NCBI GenBank assembly: GCA_007118975.1
Contig: SKQO01000012.1
Span: 1 to 62,440 of the forward strand
DNA from: Halobacteriales archaeon
Lineage (GTDB): Archaea > Halobacteriota > Halobacteria > Halobacteriales > SKNY01
Length of the DNA stretch: 62,440 nucleotides
Direction: 5' to 3'
The notes beneath the pieces are model-generated. The model had not been told where the DNA came from, searched no databases, and saw nothing but the letters and a program-made list of their open reading frames with translations. The translations under genes and the position numbers were made by a program. This document shows, in pieces, positions 18,445-27,362 of the stretch (positions within the stretch are counted from its first letter, which is position 1; every line of letters begins with the position of its first letter).

Positions 18445-19176
18445 ATGACCGCGTTCCCGGCCTTCGAAGTGATTCCGGCGGTCGATCTCCAGGATGGTCA
18501 GGTGGTGCAGCTGGTCGGCGGCGAGCGGGGAACCGGGAACACGTATGGCGATCCGGTGGAGGCGGCCGAACGCTGGGTGGCAGAGGGTGCCGAGACTCTC
18601 CATCTCGTGGACCTCGACGGGGCATTCAGTGGAGAACGGGCGAACGCGACGGCGATCGATCGGATCCGGTCGGCGGTGGATGTGGATCTTCAACTCGGGG
18701 GTGGCATCCGATCCATCACGGACGCAGAGGCGCTGCTGTCCGCCGGAATCGACCGGGTGATTTTGGGAACCGCGGCTGTCGATGAACCGGAGATCGTTTC
18801 ATCGCTCGAAGAGCGACACCCGGGGGCCGTCGTCGTGAGCCTCGACGCCAGCGAGGGCGAGGTGGTAATCGAGGGGTGGACCGCAGGTACCGGGTTGCGG
18901 CCGGCTGCCGCTGCGGCGGCCTTCGAAGAACGCGGTGCCGCCGCGATCCTCTTTACGAACGTCGACGTCGAGGGTCGCCTTGGTGGCGTCGACGAACATG
19001 CCGTGGCGGATGTGGCAGTGGCAGTCGATATCCCGGTAATCGCCAGTGGCGGAGTCTCCTCCATCGACGATCTTCAGCAGCTTCGGCGGGCCGGAGCAGG
19101 AGCCGTCGTTGTCGGCACGGCCCTATATGAAGGCGAATTTTCGCTGTCGGCGGCCATCGAAGCGGTCGCAGAGTGA
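18445..19176 (+). CDS. hisA: ProFAR isomerase (HisA)
   Basis: 243 aa TIM-barrel enzyme of histidine synthesis that converts N'-ProFAR to PRFAR. The first catalytic Asp is in IPAVDLQDG (residue 11), the second in FTNVDVEG (about residue 174). Phosphate-binding glycine motifs are GGGIRSI and ASGGVSS. The ATG at 18445 gives the family start MTAFPAFEVIPAVD; the open frame upstream has no similarity. hisB follows 96 nt downstream with its own promoter. Confidence 0.96.
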   Translation: MTAFPAFEVIPAVDLQDGQVVQLVGGERGTGNTYGDPVEAAERWVAEGAETLHLVDLDGAFSGERANATAIDRIRSAVDVDLQLGGGIRSITDAEALLSAGIDRVILGTAAVDEPEIVSSLEERHPGAVVVSLDASEGEVVIEGWTAGTGLRPAAAAAAFEERGAAAILFTNVDVEGRLGGVDEHAVADVAVAVDIPVIASGGVSSIDDLQQLRRAGAGAVVVGTALYEGEFSLSAAIEAVAE

Positions 19177-19243
19177 CACGTTTCTCCGGGGGGATGGCGA
19201 TTCCGCTTCACGAGTTCGGATAGCTCCCCACGAGGCGCAATCA

Positions 19244-19251
19244 CCTTATGG
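19244..19251 (+). promoter_or_regulatory. TATA-like box for hisB
   Basis: CCTTATGG, centred about 26 nt before the ATG at 19273. Confidence 0.4.
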
Positions 19252-19272
19252 GTGCCGGGAGTTCGTACGAGC

Positions 19273-19863
19273 ATGAGCGATCGGACCGCAACGGTCCGGC
19301 GGGAGACGGGCGAGACCACGATTAGTGTCGAGCTCGGCATCGATGGGGCAGGCACCGCGACGGTCGACACTGGGATCGGGTTCCTCGATCACATGCTCGA
19401 TAGCTTTGCGACCCACGGACTGTTTGATCTGGTGGTCGACGCCACGGGTGACCTGGGCGTCGACGAGCACCACACTGTCGAAGATGTCGGGATCGTTCTG
19501 GGCCGGGCCTTCGACGAGGCACTCGGTGATCGAGGTGGCATCGTGCGGTTTGCCGACCGTCGGGTTCCGATGGACGAAGCGCTCGCCGTCGTGGCGGTTG
19601 ACATCAGTGGACGACCCCTCTTCGAGTTCACCGGCGAGTACACCCACGAACGGGTCGGCGAGTTCACCAGCGATCTGGCGACGCATTTCTGGCGCTCGAT
19701 GGTTATGAACGCCGGGATCACCTGTCACGCACGGATCACAGGCGAGAACGGACACCACGAGATCGAGGCGTTGTTCAAGGGATTCGCCCGGGTGCTCGAC
19801 GATGCGACGGCCAGCGACGACCGCCGGGCCGCCGCGCCCAGCACCAAGGGCGCCCTCGAGTGA
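19273..19863 (+). CDS. hisB: Imidazoleglycerol-phosphate dehydratase (HisB)
   Basis: 196 aa, the sixth enzyme of histidine synthesis. Metal-binding repeats are seen as [15 protein letters not shown] (about residues 38-52) with [10 protein letters not shown] (about 63-72), and later [11 protein letters not shown] with [10 protein letters not shown]. No phosphatase domain, as usual in archaea. I chose MSDRTATV at 19273 over the frame's upstream ATG at 19252. The stop codon overlaps the ATG of the next gene by one base (TGATG), so the two are translationally coupled. Confidence 0.96.
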   Translation: MSDRTATVRRETGETTISVELGIDGAGTATVDTGIGFLDHMLDSFATHGLFDLVVDATGDLGVDEHHTVEDVGIVLGRAFDEALGDRGGIVRFADRRVPMDEALAVVAVDISGRPLFEFTGEYTHERVGEFTSDLATHFWRSMVMNAGITCHARITGENGHHEIEALFKGFARVLDDATASDDRRAAAPSTKGALE

Positions 19864-20366
19864 TGTTCGACGAGATTATGGAAAAGTTCGAGGGGAGCCC
19901 CAGCCAACAGGCCGTGATCCGGCTCCTGCTCGAACGCGGATTTTCCGTGAATGACGAAGGACGTGTGGTCTCGGGGGCGATCGAGATTCCGAACACCCAG
20001 ATCGCACGCGAGATCGGCGTCGACCGACGGGTGGTCGATTCGACGACCGACGCGATTCTCGACGACGACGAGTTGCGTCGGATTTTCCAGAACATCTCGC
20101 ACTTTCCCAGCCTGATGGACCTTGCCCCGGTCCTCGACCTCTCCGTGGTGACCGTGGCAGTCTCCGACGCGGACGCGGCCGGCATTATCGCGGAAATCAC
20201 GACCATGATCGCAGAGCACGGCATCTCGATCCGCCAGGCCATCAGTGACGATCCGGAATTCTCCGACGAGCCGCGGTTGTACGTGGTGACGGAGGAGCCG
20301 CTACCGGGCGATCTACTCAACGAGATCACGGCGCTTCCGTTCGTCAGGAAGCTCGAACTGTCCTGA
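19863..20366 (+). CDS. HTH-ACT domain amino-acid-responsive regulator
   Basis: 167 aa. The N-terminal ~80 aa reads as a helix-turn-helix unit (TQIAREIGVDRRVVDSTTDAIL). The C-terminal part (about residues 95-165) is an ACT domain: VVTVAVSDADAAGIIAEITTMIAEHGISI. Such architecture usually senses an amino acid and controls biosynthetic genes. Coupling to hisB suggests control of histidine or related amino-acid synthesis, which is inference. A GTG in frame at 19860 is an alternative start. Confidence 0.85.
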   Translation: MFDEIMEKFEGSPSQQAVIRLLLERGFSVNDEGRVVSGAIEIPNTQIAREIGVDRRVVDSTTDAILDDDELRRIFQNISHFPSLMDLAPVLDLSVVTVAVSDADAAGIIAEITTMIAEHGISIRQAISDDPEFSDEPRLYVVTEEPLPGDLLNEITALPFVRKLELS

Positions 20367-20373
20367 CGGATTG

Positions 20374-20976
20374 ATGGCACGACCGTATCGAACCGTACAG
20401 GATGTCGGCGAGAGCAGCTTCGAGGTCCGTGGTTCGCGCTTTCTCGGACGTGTCGAGCCGGTATCCGACGTACCGACCGCGGAGACGATGATCGCGACTG
20501 TCCGCGAGGAACATCCGGACGCGACCCACGTCGTGCCCGCCTACCGAATCCGCGATCAACCGCTTCAAGAGTGGGCCAGTGACGACGGCGAGCCACGTGG
20601 ATCCGCGGGTCCGCCGGCCCACAAGGTATTGACCGGGCGGGAGCTGGTGAATGTCCTCGCCACGGTGGTCAGATACTATGGCGGCACCAACCTCGGAATC
20701 GGGGGACTTGCGCGGTCGTACGGCAGGGCGGTAAATCTCGCCCTTGATGACACTGCAATCGTGGAACGGTATCCACAGGAACGATTCAGCGTGGAAGTGT
20801 CCTACGACGATTCGGGGAGCGTCAGGTCGGTGCTCGACGGGAGTCAGGCGACGTTCGAGGCGCGGTACGAGGAACGCGTCACATTCCACGTGGCGGTTCC
20901 GATCCCTGAGGCGAGCGAGGTCCGCGAGCGATTGCTGGATGCGACAAGCGGGCGGGCACGCATCGAGCCCACCTGA
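20374..20976 (+). CDS. IMPACT/YigZ family protein
   Basis: 200 aa. The N-terminal UPF0029 (IMPACT) domain contains SRFLGRVEPV, the DDGEPRGSAGPP signature (about residues 71-82) and YYGGTNLGIGGLARSYG (about 105-121). The C-terminal domain is of the EF-G domain-IV-like type. The family is linked to regulation of translation or ribosome-associated functions, but its precise activity is unknown. It follows the HTH-ACT gene by 7 nt, probably in the same transcript. Confidence 0.92.
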   Translation: MARPYRTVQDVGESSFEVRGSRFLGRVEPVSDVPTAETMIATVREEHPDATHVVPAYRIRDQPLQEWASDDGEPRGSAGPPAHKVLTGRELVNVLATVVRYYGGTNLGIGGLARSYGRAVNLALDDTAIVERYPQERFSVEVSYDDSGSVRSVLDGSQATFEARYEERVTFHVAVPIPEASEVRERLLDATSGRARIEPT

Positions 20977-21022
20977 TCGTGGTTATCGCGCCTTTTTTCC
21001 CGGGGCTGGCAGATTCCCATGC

Positions 21023-23068
21023 ATGTCCGATATCGAGGCCGCCGACTTCCATGAGATCTCGATTCCGTTTTCGCCGCGGATTTCACCGTCGGGTGATGCG
21101 GTCGCCTTCGTTCGCCGAAAACCGCGGGATGGCGAGGAGTACGATGCAACGGTCTATGTCACTAGGAGGGACGGGGGAACCGACCTGCGGCGGTTTAGCC
21201 TGTCCGAGGGGCAAGATGCAACACCGCGGTGGAGTCCCAGCGGGGATCGACTCGCGTTCACCTCGACGCGTGGGGCGGCGGACGACCGCCAGCAGCTCTG
21301 GGTCGTGCCGACGGACGGGGGAGAGGGGGAACAGGTGACGAATGTGGTCGGTGGCGTTTCGAGCATCGATTGGTCCCCGGATGGGACCGAAATTGCCTTT
21401 GTCCAGAAGGTCCGGGCGGACGATCGCGATGCCGAGCGTGACCTCGAGGTACCCGAGGAATACGAGCCAGAACCTCCAGATCCTCGGGTGATCGAGCGGA
21501 CCGTCTACCGGTCCCAGCAGCAATATTACGACGATCGCCGCGGCCACGGCTACGTGGTTGATCTCGCGGCGGGGGAGAACACTGTCGATCGCGTCACGAC
21601 AGGAGAGGTCGACGTCAACGCGATCCGGTGGGCCGACGACGAGACGATCTACTACACCGATGAATGGGTGGGAGACGATCCCGACGATTCTCTCGAGTTC
21701 GATGTTTGCCGGCACGTGCTCCCGGAAGATCGATCGGAGACGGTGTACACGTCATCCGGATGGGCGGCGGGCCTGACCGTGACCGAGGACGGTCGCTTGG
21801 CCGTCCCATACACCGAACCTGAGCGTGCAACCCTCCAGCAGACGGACCTTCAACTCGTCGCACCGGACGGCGGGTTGATCGCGACCGCGACCGAAGATCT
21901 CGATCGTACCCTCGATCCCGCCGTCGAACCCACGTGGGGACCGGCCGAGTCGGCCGTGTATTTCGGCACGCCGGACGAGGGGAAAAGCTCGCTGTGGCGG
22001 TTCGATCCCGAGACCGGGGGAGAGCCAGAGCGTGTGTTCCGGGAGGGGGAGATATCGGGTGCACACGTCGGGTCGGATACCGAGGGGAACTCGATTGCTG
22101 CAGTCACGATGAGCGAGTGGGGTCACCCCGGTGACGTGTTTCTGCATACCGACGACGGATTCGACCGGTTGACGGAACTCAACGCCACGTACCTCGACCA
22201 GGTTCGGGTGGCCGAGCCCGAACGGATCGAGTTCGAATCCGAACAGGGAGCCGCCGCGGGGTGGTTCTTGGCTCCAGCGAGTGCGGGCCCCGAGGACTCG
22301 TACCCGCTCGTGGTCGAGGTTCACGGCGGGCCCCACAGCATGTGGAGCGCCTCGGGGACGATGTGGCACGAGTTCCAGACGCTTGCGGCCCGGGGATATG
22401 CCGTGTTCTGGACGAATCCCCGTGGGTCGAGCGGGTACGGGAAGGACTACATGCAGGCCATCGAGCGTGATTGGGGCGACGTGACGTTGACTGACGTGCT
22501 CGCGGGCGTGGAGACCGTTTGTGATCGCGATCTCGTCGACGAGGAGGAGATCTTCCTCACGGGTGGGTCCTTCGGCGGCTTCATGACCGGCTGGGCGGTG
22601 GGTCGCACGGACCGCTTCGAGGCCGCCGTGGCCCAGCGTGGCGTCTACGATCTCACGGGCTTTTACGGGACGACCGATGGGGCCTACCGGCTCGTCGAAG
22701 ACGAGTTTGACGCGACGCCCTGGGAGGCACCAGACTTCCTGTGGGAACAATCGCCGACGAGCCTTGCCCCCGCGGTCGAGACGCCGACGCTCGTCATCCA
22801 CAGCGACAATGATTACCGTACCCCCGCGGCGACAGCGGAGCTGTTTTACCGGATTCTCCGCAAGCACGAAGTCGAGACTCGCATGGTCAGATATCCCCGC
22901 GAAGGCCACGAGCTGTCACGATCCGGCGAACCGGACCACGTCGTCGACCGCATCGAACGGATCGTTCGATGGTTCGATGGCTACTCATCTCACCACGACG
23001 AGCCACCTGCACTGGCGCGAGGGGAGTTCGACGGGCTTTCGGCGACGCCGCCGGACGAGACGACCTAG
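21023..23068 (+). CDS. S9-family prolyl oligopeptidase / acylaminoacyl peptidase
   Basis: 681 aa cytoplasmic serine peptidase. The N-terminal ~400 aa is a beta-propeller with repeated WSPDG-like blades (PRWSPSGDRLAFTS, SIDWSPDGTEIAFV). The C-terminal alpha/beta-hydrolase has nucleophile Ser516 in GGSFGG, an Asp in HSDNDYRTP (Asp595/597) and His629 in REGHEL. No signal peptide. It likely trims peptides downstream of the proteasome. I chose the ATG at 21023 with a T-rich TATA-like stretch about 30 nt upstream. It converges with the RNase gene, with adjacent stop codons. Confidence 0.93.
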   Translation: MSDIEAADFHEISIPFSPRISPSGDAVAFVRRKPRDGEEYDATVYVTRRDGGTDLRRFSLSEGQDATPRWSPSGDRLAFTSTRGAADDRQQLWVVPTDGGEGEQVTNVVGGVSSIDWSPDGTEIAFVQKVRADDRDAERDLEVPEEYEPEPPDPRVIERTVYRSQQQYYDDRRGHGYVVDLAAGENTVDRVTTGEVDVNAIRWADDETIYYTDEWVGDDPDDSLEFDVCRHVLPEDRSETVYTSSGWAAGLTVTEDGRLAVPYTEPERATLQQTDLQLVAPDGGLIATATEDLDRTLDPAVEPTWGPAESAVYFGTPDEGKSSLWRFDPETGGEPERVFREGEISGAHVGSDTEGNSIAAVTMSEWGHPGDVFLHTDDGFDRLTELNATYLDQVRVAEPERIEFESEQGAAAGWFLAPASAGPEDSYPLVVEVHGGPHSMWSASGTMWHEFQTLAARGYAVFWTNPRGSSGYGKDYMQAIERDWGDVTLTDVLAGVETVCDRDLVDEEEIFLTGGSFGGFMTGWAVGRTDRFEAAVAQRGVYDLTGFYGTTDGAYRLVEDEFDATPWEAPDFLWEQSPTSLAPAVETPTLVIHSDNDYRTPAATAELFYRILRKHEVETRMVRYPREGHELSRSGEPDHVVDRIERIVRWFDGYSSHHDEPPALARGEFDGLSATPPDETT

Positions 23069-24346
23069 TCAGTCCGCGTCGACGACTTCGAGCCCACGGT
23101 TGTTGACCGCGTACGGGTCGAGGTCGACTTCCCGGAGAAACGTCTTGTACTCACGTTCGCACTGTTCGGCTGCTTTTTGTCGCTCGGAAGCGTGCTCACA
23201 GAGCGAGGCAAGCGAGGCGGGCACTTCATTGGTGTGGACGATCCAGTGGTTGATGAGATCGGATAGCCGCCTGATCGGGCTGGTGAAGTGCCCGTAAATC
23301 TCGAAATTCAGCGCGTGGTGGCCGCCGAACGGATCGCTCATGTAACTGGCTCGTGGCATGACCCGCATGACCGCCCGCTGGATTTTCGAAAGCTGTCGTT
23401 CCGGGGCCTCCTCTAGGGTAGCGTTGACTGCCTTTCGTGGGTCTTCCCACGTGCCGGAGGGAATGCTTACACCTTCGAGCTCCTGAATTTCGCGGAGTGC
23501 TTTGTCCCACTCGTCGGGCGTCGGCTGGGGGTGGACCCGGTACATCGCTTCGACCCCACGGTTCCACATGAGCTCGTGGGTGACCGCCTTGTTGGCTTTG
23601 AGCATGCACTCTTCGACGATCGTGTGTGCCCGATCTCGAGCCGGGTTCAACACGAGGCTCCCGTCTTCCTTGCGCTGTTCGTGCATGCGGTCGGCGAGTT
23701 CCCAGACCAGCGAGAGGCCGTCGTGCAGGGGCGCGTCCGGATCGTCGAGTCGCTGTTCCGCGTTGCCGTAGGTCAACCGTTCGTCGCTTCTAATGACGGA
23801 TTTGTAGATGTCGATCGATTCGTAGGAGAGCGTTTCCTTGTCGAGGTGCATCTCCACGGTGTGAGCGAGCCGATCCTCTGCTGGCACCAGCGAGCAGGCG
23901 GTTTCCGCGAGGACAGCGGGGAGCATGTGCACGGTGTAGCCCGGAAGATAGACGGTGTTGCCCCGTTGTTTTGCCTCCTCCCAGATCGTCGTATCCGGCT
24001 GGACGTAATGGGTCACGTCGGCGATGTGAACCCAGAGAACGTACTCTTCATCGTCCTCCCGGACGCTGATTGCATCGTCGAAATCCTGTGCATCGATGGG
24101 ATCGATGGTCCACGCGGACAGCTCCCGAAGATCGGTGCGATCATCGAGTGCCGTGGACACGTCCTCCTCGATCGTTTGCGTTCGTTCCTCGGTTGCCTCG
24201 AGGACATCTGCCGGAAATGCGTCCGGAATCTCGAATTTTTCGAACAACTGCTCGCGGTGGGCTGCCAGCCGCTCGGCCAGTTCTTCGTCAATCTGGACCG
24301 GCCCTTGGGCCTCGGCGGTCCCGGCGGCTCCATGCTGATCACTCAT
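23069..24346 (-). CDS. rnr: RNB-domain 3'-5' exoribonuclease (RNase R-like)
   Basis: 425 aa. The RNB catalytic core is clear: TIDPIDAQDFDDAIS carries the metal-binding aspartates (Asp82, 88, 90, 91), then VHIADVTHYV and GNTVYLPG, and near the end HFTSPIRRLSDLINHWI. It lacks the cold-shock and S1 RNA-binding domains of bacterial RNase R, which is the form reported for haloarchaea. These organisms lack an exosome, so this enzyme probably carries much of the 3'-5' RNA decay. The stop abuts that of the S9 peptidase gene. Confidence 0.93.
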   Translation of the reverse strand: MSDQHGAAGTAEAQGPVQIDEELAERLAAHREQLFEKFEIPDAFPADVLEATEERTQTIEEDVSTALDDRTDLRELSAWTIDPIDAQDFDDAISVREDDEEYVLWVHIADVTHYVQPDTTIWEEAKQRGNTVYLPGYTVHMLPAVLAETACSLVPAEDRLAHTVEMHLDKETLSYESIDIYKSVIRSDERLTYGNAEQRLDDPDAPLHDGLSLVWELADRMHEQRKEDGSLVLNPARDRAHTIVEECMLKANKAVTHELMWNRGVEAMYRVHPQPTPDEWDKALREIQELEGVSIPSGTWEDPRKAVNATLEEAPERQLSKIQRAVMRVMPRASYMSDPFGGHHALNFEIYGHFTSPIRRLSDLINHWIVHTNEVPASLASLCEHASERQKAAEQCEREYKTFLREVDLDPYAVNNRGLEVVDAD

Positions 24347-24415
24347 CGGCTGGCACCACCCGGCACGCGTTCATACGGGTCGTTTCCGTCCCAGCCCAAT
24401 AGCCGTACCGGGGTC

Positions 24416-24709
24416 TCACTCTCGATTGTCGTCGGCGTCGATGGTTTCGCTCAGCTGCTCGTAGTACGCAGCGACGAACGCCCCGGGAGAAGGATAGCCC
24501 GAGCCCACCGCGACTAGTGTTTCCTCGAGACCGTCGCGAGATAGGTGGCCCTCCCGGCGGTGACACTCGATACAGAGATACTCGAACCGCTTGTTCTCAC
24601 GGTCCCATCGGTCGCCGTACCGGTCGTACTCGCGGGCGTCTTCCCGATCGATGGTATCGCCACACGCGATGCACGTGACGGGCTCGGCTGTGTCCCGGCG
24701 ACGGCCCAT
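24416..24709 (-). CDS. Small zinc-finger protein, function unknown
   Basis: 97 aa from MGRRRDTAEP. Two CxxC knuckles (CIACG near residue 14, CIECH near residue 47) spaced ~30 aa would form one zinc ribbon; an acidic C-terminal helix follows. Haloarchaea encode many such small zinc proteins. An in-frame ATG 5 codons upstream is possible, but the TATA box about 26 nt before 24709 favours this start. Divergent from the PUA gene. Confidence 0.7.
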   Translation of the reverse strand: MGRRRDTAEPVTCIACGDTIDREDAREYDRYGDRWDRENKRFEYLCIECHRREGHLSRDGLEETLVAVGSGYPSPGAFVAAYYEQLSETIDADDNRE

Positions 24710-24730
24710 GATACAATGTAACACATCAGG

Positions 24731-24740
24731 CTATTTAGCC
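24731..24740 (-). promoter_or_regulatory. TATA box for the zinc-finger gene
   Basis: GGCTAAATAG on the minus strand, about 26 nt before the ATG at 24709. Back-to-back with the TATA box of the PUA gene. Confidence 0.55.
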
Positions 24741-24767
24741 GTATCCCTGGTGGCCGGGGAACGGGCC

Positions 24768-24777
24768 GTTTATTTTG
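24768..24777 (+). promoter_or_regulatory. TATA box for the PUA gene
   Basis: GTTTATTTTG, centred about 26 nt before the ATG at 24798; implies a leaderless mRNA. Confidence 0.6.
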
Positions 24778-24797
24778 GCTGTGCTCCACCCCGATAC

Positions 24798-25277
24798 ATG
24801 GAGATTGCCGCCCGCCATCACCTGCGAAGCGACGCGGTGCGAGCACTACGGGAGCGATTGGCGGAACTGTTCGGCGTCTCACTGGATGCCGAAACGTACG
24901 AGGCCGTCGAGTTTGCCGACGAGGAGTTCGACCTGATTCTGCTGGACGGCGAACCCTGGGTGCTCGACCTCCCTGCGGGAGCTGTCCTGACGGTGCACGG
25001 GGCGAACAACACCGAACCAACCGATCGAATCGTCACGGTCGATGCCGGTGCGGTGGCGTTTGTGAGCGACGGGGCTGATGTCATGCGACCGGGGATCGTG
25101 GAAGCGGATCCCGCGATCGCATCCGGCGATCCGGTGTTAATCGCCGAAGAGACACACGGAAAAAAGCTCGCCGTGGGACGAGCGTTGACCGACGGTGCGG
25201 AGATGCTCGGAGACCAAGGCAAGGTCGTTGAATCTATTCACCACGTCGGCGATGACATCTATTCGTTTTCTCCCTGA
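24798..25277 (+). CDS. PUA-domain RNA-binding protein
   Basis: 159 aa. The C-terminal ~80 aa is a PUA domain: VDAGAVAFVSDGADVMRPGIVEAD (split by the conserved G-A-D turn), GDPVLIAEETHGKKLAVGRAL. The N-terminal ~75 aa matches the pre-PUA region of the archaeal Tma20/MCT-1-like family. The family is associated with ribosome or tRNA binding; a translation role is inferred. The upstream open frame has no similarity, and a TATA box supports the ATG at 24798. Confidence 0.88.
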   Translation: MEIAARHHLRSDAVRALRERLAELFGVSLDAETYEAVEFADEEFDLILLDGEPWVLDLPAGAVLTVHGANNTEPTDRIVTVDAGAVAFVSDGADVMRPGIVEADPAIASGDPVLIAEETHGKKLAVGRALTDGAEMLGDQGKVVESIHHVGDDIYSFSP

Positions 25278-25313
25278 TCGCGCAGCAGGGACGACGTAGG
25301 TCTGACGCAAGAG

Positions 25314-25320
25314 CTTTAGG
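25314..25320 (+). promoter_or_regulatory. TATA-like box for sepF
   Basis: CTTTAGG, about 27 nt before the sepF ATG. Confidence 0.4.
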
Positions 25321-25343
25321 CGTGCCACCGATCTTTCTTTTGT

Positions 25344-25700
25344 ATGGGCCTGATGAGCAAAATTCTGGGGGATCGGGGCACGCGAAGCCTCGAGGAATAC
25401 GTGGAGGTGGACTTAGACGACATCGACGATCCGGCCGCCAGCGCGGGCGTGATGATCCACATCGCGGAGATCGAAACCCAGCAGGATGTCATCGAGATCA
25501 AGGACGCCGTGTACGACGGCGACATCGTTATTGCCGACATTGTACGGCTTCGTACCGAGGATAGCATGGTCGAGCACATTATCGACGAGCTGCAGCTCGT
25601 TGCCCGCGAAGTGAACGGCGATATCGTCCAGAAGGGCGACGACCAGATCATAGTGACACCGACCGGCGTGAAGATCAGCCGCGAAAAGCTCGGCCGCTGA
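25344..25700 (+). CDS. sepF: Cell-division membrane anchor SepF
   Basis: 118 aa. Archaeal SepF anchors FtsZ rings to the membrane. The N-terminal MGLMSKILGD can form an amphipathic membrane-targeting helix. The linker SLEEYVEVDLDDIDD is acidic, and the core (about residues 35-115) has the SepF beta-sheet, including DIVIADIVRL and VNGDIVQKGDDQIIVTPTG. Length and domain match haloarchaeal SepF, which is essential where tested. Monocistronic. Confidence 0.95.
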   Translation: MGLMSKILGDRGTRSLEEYVEVDLDDIDDPAASAGVMIHIAEIETQQDVIEIKDAVYDGDIVIADIVRLRTEDSMVEHIIDELQLVAREVNGDIVQKGDDQIIVTPTGVKISREKLGR

Positions 25701-25772
25701 CGGGGCGCGTGCTCTTCGGGCCATCGGAACCCGCTCACGTACGTTTTTGACGACGACGCGCCACTACTCGAT

Positions 25773-26556
25773 ATGGTCGCCGTCCTGGAGACCAAACGGG
25801 CCGCCACGCGATTCCGCATCCTCGTAGAGATTGCCTACCGACAGCCGGCAGTCAACCAGGGCGAAATCGCGGAGGCGGTGGGCGTCACCAGTCAGGCCGT
25901 GAGCGAATACATGCAGGGACTCGCCGCCGACGGCTTCGTCGAGATGGAGGCGCGATCCCGTTATCGGGTGACGAAAGAGGGGGGTCGAGTGGTTGTTCGA
26001 CGCCGCGACCGAGGTGCGTCGGTACGCCGATTTTGTTACCGAGGACGTCCTGGGTGCGATTCAAGAGGATGCAGCGATCGCAGACAACGTGATCAAAGCG
26101 GGAGAGACGGTGAGCCTCCGGATCGAGGATGGCCTGTTGCACGCTCGTGGGAGCGATACGGGACGGGCAACCGGGACGGCAACCCGCGATGCCCAACCGG
26201 GCGAAGATGTCGGTGTGACCGGATTCGCGGGGATCATCGATCTGGAGCCGGGAACGATCGAACTGGTACAAGTACCATCGATCCGCTCCGGTGGGAGTCG
26301 AAACGTCCCGCATGCTGCCCTAACGGAGGCTTGCGCGGGAGCAGAACTTGTCGTCTGTGCCGGCGTCGAGGCAGTCGTCGCGGCGCGGTCGGCTGATATT
26401 GCAGTAGATACGTGGTTTGCGCCGGGGCCGGTGGCAGCGAACGCTGCCACGCTCGGTCTCGACGTTGCCGTCATCGCCACGGTAGATCATATCGGTAGAG
26501 TAACTGACGCGTTGCGGGATGCAGATGTCAGCTACGGTGTAACAGACGGTCGATAG
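25773..26556 (+). pseudogene. Winged-helix regulator gene with one +1 frameshift
   Basis: The first frame (25773 to ~25984) encodes a MarR/ArsR-like winged helix (EIAEAVGVTSQAVSEYMQGL) up to YRVTKEG. The second frame (~25985 to 26556) continues with EWLFDAATEVRRYADFVTEDVLG and a ~180-aa conserved C-terminal domain. Removing one G from the run of six at 25979-25984 joins them into a single 260-codon protein (TKEGVEWLFDAAT). So this is either a very recent mutation, a phase-variable G-tract, or a sequencing error. As written, translation would run out of frame to 26396 and lose the C-terminal domain. The second frame's stop overlaps the 3' end of the convergent PAC2 gene. Confidence 0.85.
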
Positions 26557-27362
26557 CCCTCGCCCAGAGGGAAAGATTTCTCGTTAGATAAATCGATGTA
26601 CCGGAGTCCTGGTTCTTCATCGGGTTCGACGACACCTTCCTGGACGTCCTCAAGTTCTCGGAGAAGTGCCTCCAGCTCGTCGGCCTGTGTTCCGAGGGTC
26701 TCGACGCCGATGTCGATGCTGGCGATCGATTCGAGCACTTCGAGGATCACCCTCGCGCCGGCTCGGTCCACCGGATACGTGGTCGTCTCTCCCATCAGAC
26801 ACGCAACGGACTGTTCTCTGCGCGCCCCGAGACCGAGCAACAACCCGCTCACGCCCACGATTCCGCCGGCGGGCTCTTCCTCGCGGAACTCGACGCCTGC
26901 CGCAGCGAGGGGTTCGAGTAGTGACTCGGCCGAGACTGCGCCGATGACAGCACGGTTGCCCTCGATCCCCTGGACGGGGACGCCCCCGAGTGCATAGATG
27001 GTGGCGACGTCAAACGACGCAGCGGCGTCGAGGATGGCGTTCGTGATTCGGTAGTACCCGACGCCGGTTTGTGCCTGCTGATCCCCGCAGACGAGCAGGA
27101 GGTCCTGACCGTCCAGCCGCACGTGGTTGATCTCGATCGAGGAAAGCGACCCCAGACCCGTTTCGTCGACTGTCACCTGCGGGGCGAGGTGTTCCGAGAC
27201 GATTCTGGCAACCGGCGTCACGTCTTGCTCCTCGGAGAGCTGTTCGACGACGAGCTTCCCGACGAAGCCAACCCCGGGGAGTCCCTCGATCATGATCGGA
27301 TCCGACAGCGTCGGTTCCGAGAGCCGCTCGATGGCAGTATCTTCCTCGCCGAAGGTCGTCAT
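26532..27362 (-). CDS. PAC2-family proteasome assembly chaperone homologue
   Basis: 276 aa. PAC2 domain with the conserved IEGLPGVGFVGKLVVEQL (about residues 23-40), ALGGVPVQG and the C-terminal helical region. Eukaryotic PAC2 chaperones 20S assembly; the archaeal homologues' role is not settled. I chose the ATG at 27362 (MTTFGEED); it overlaps the nop10 stop by 4 nt, placing PAC2 last in the L44e operon. Its 3' end overlaps the convergent frameshifted regulator by 25 nt. Confidence 0.92.
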   Translation of the reverse strand: MTTFGEEDTAIERLSEPTLSDPIMIEGLPGVGFVGKLVVEQLSEEQDVTPVARIVSEHLAPQVTVDETGLGSLSSIEINHVRLDGQDLLLVCGDQQAQTGVGYYRITNAILDAAASFDVATIYALGGVPVQGIEGNRAVIGAVSAESLLEPLAAAGVEFREEEPAGGIVGVSGLLLGLGARREQSVACLMGETTTYPVDRAGARVILEVLESIASIDIGVETLGTQADELEALLRELEDVQEGVVEPDEEPGLRYIDLSNEKSFPLGEGYRPSVTP

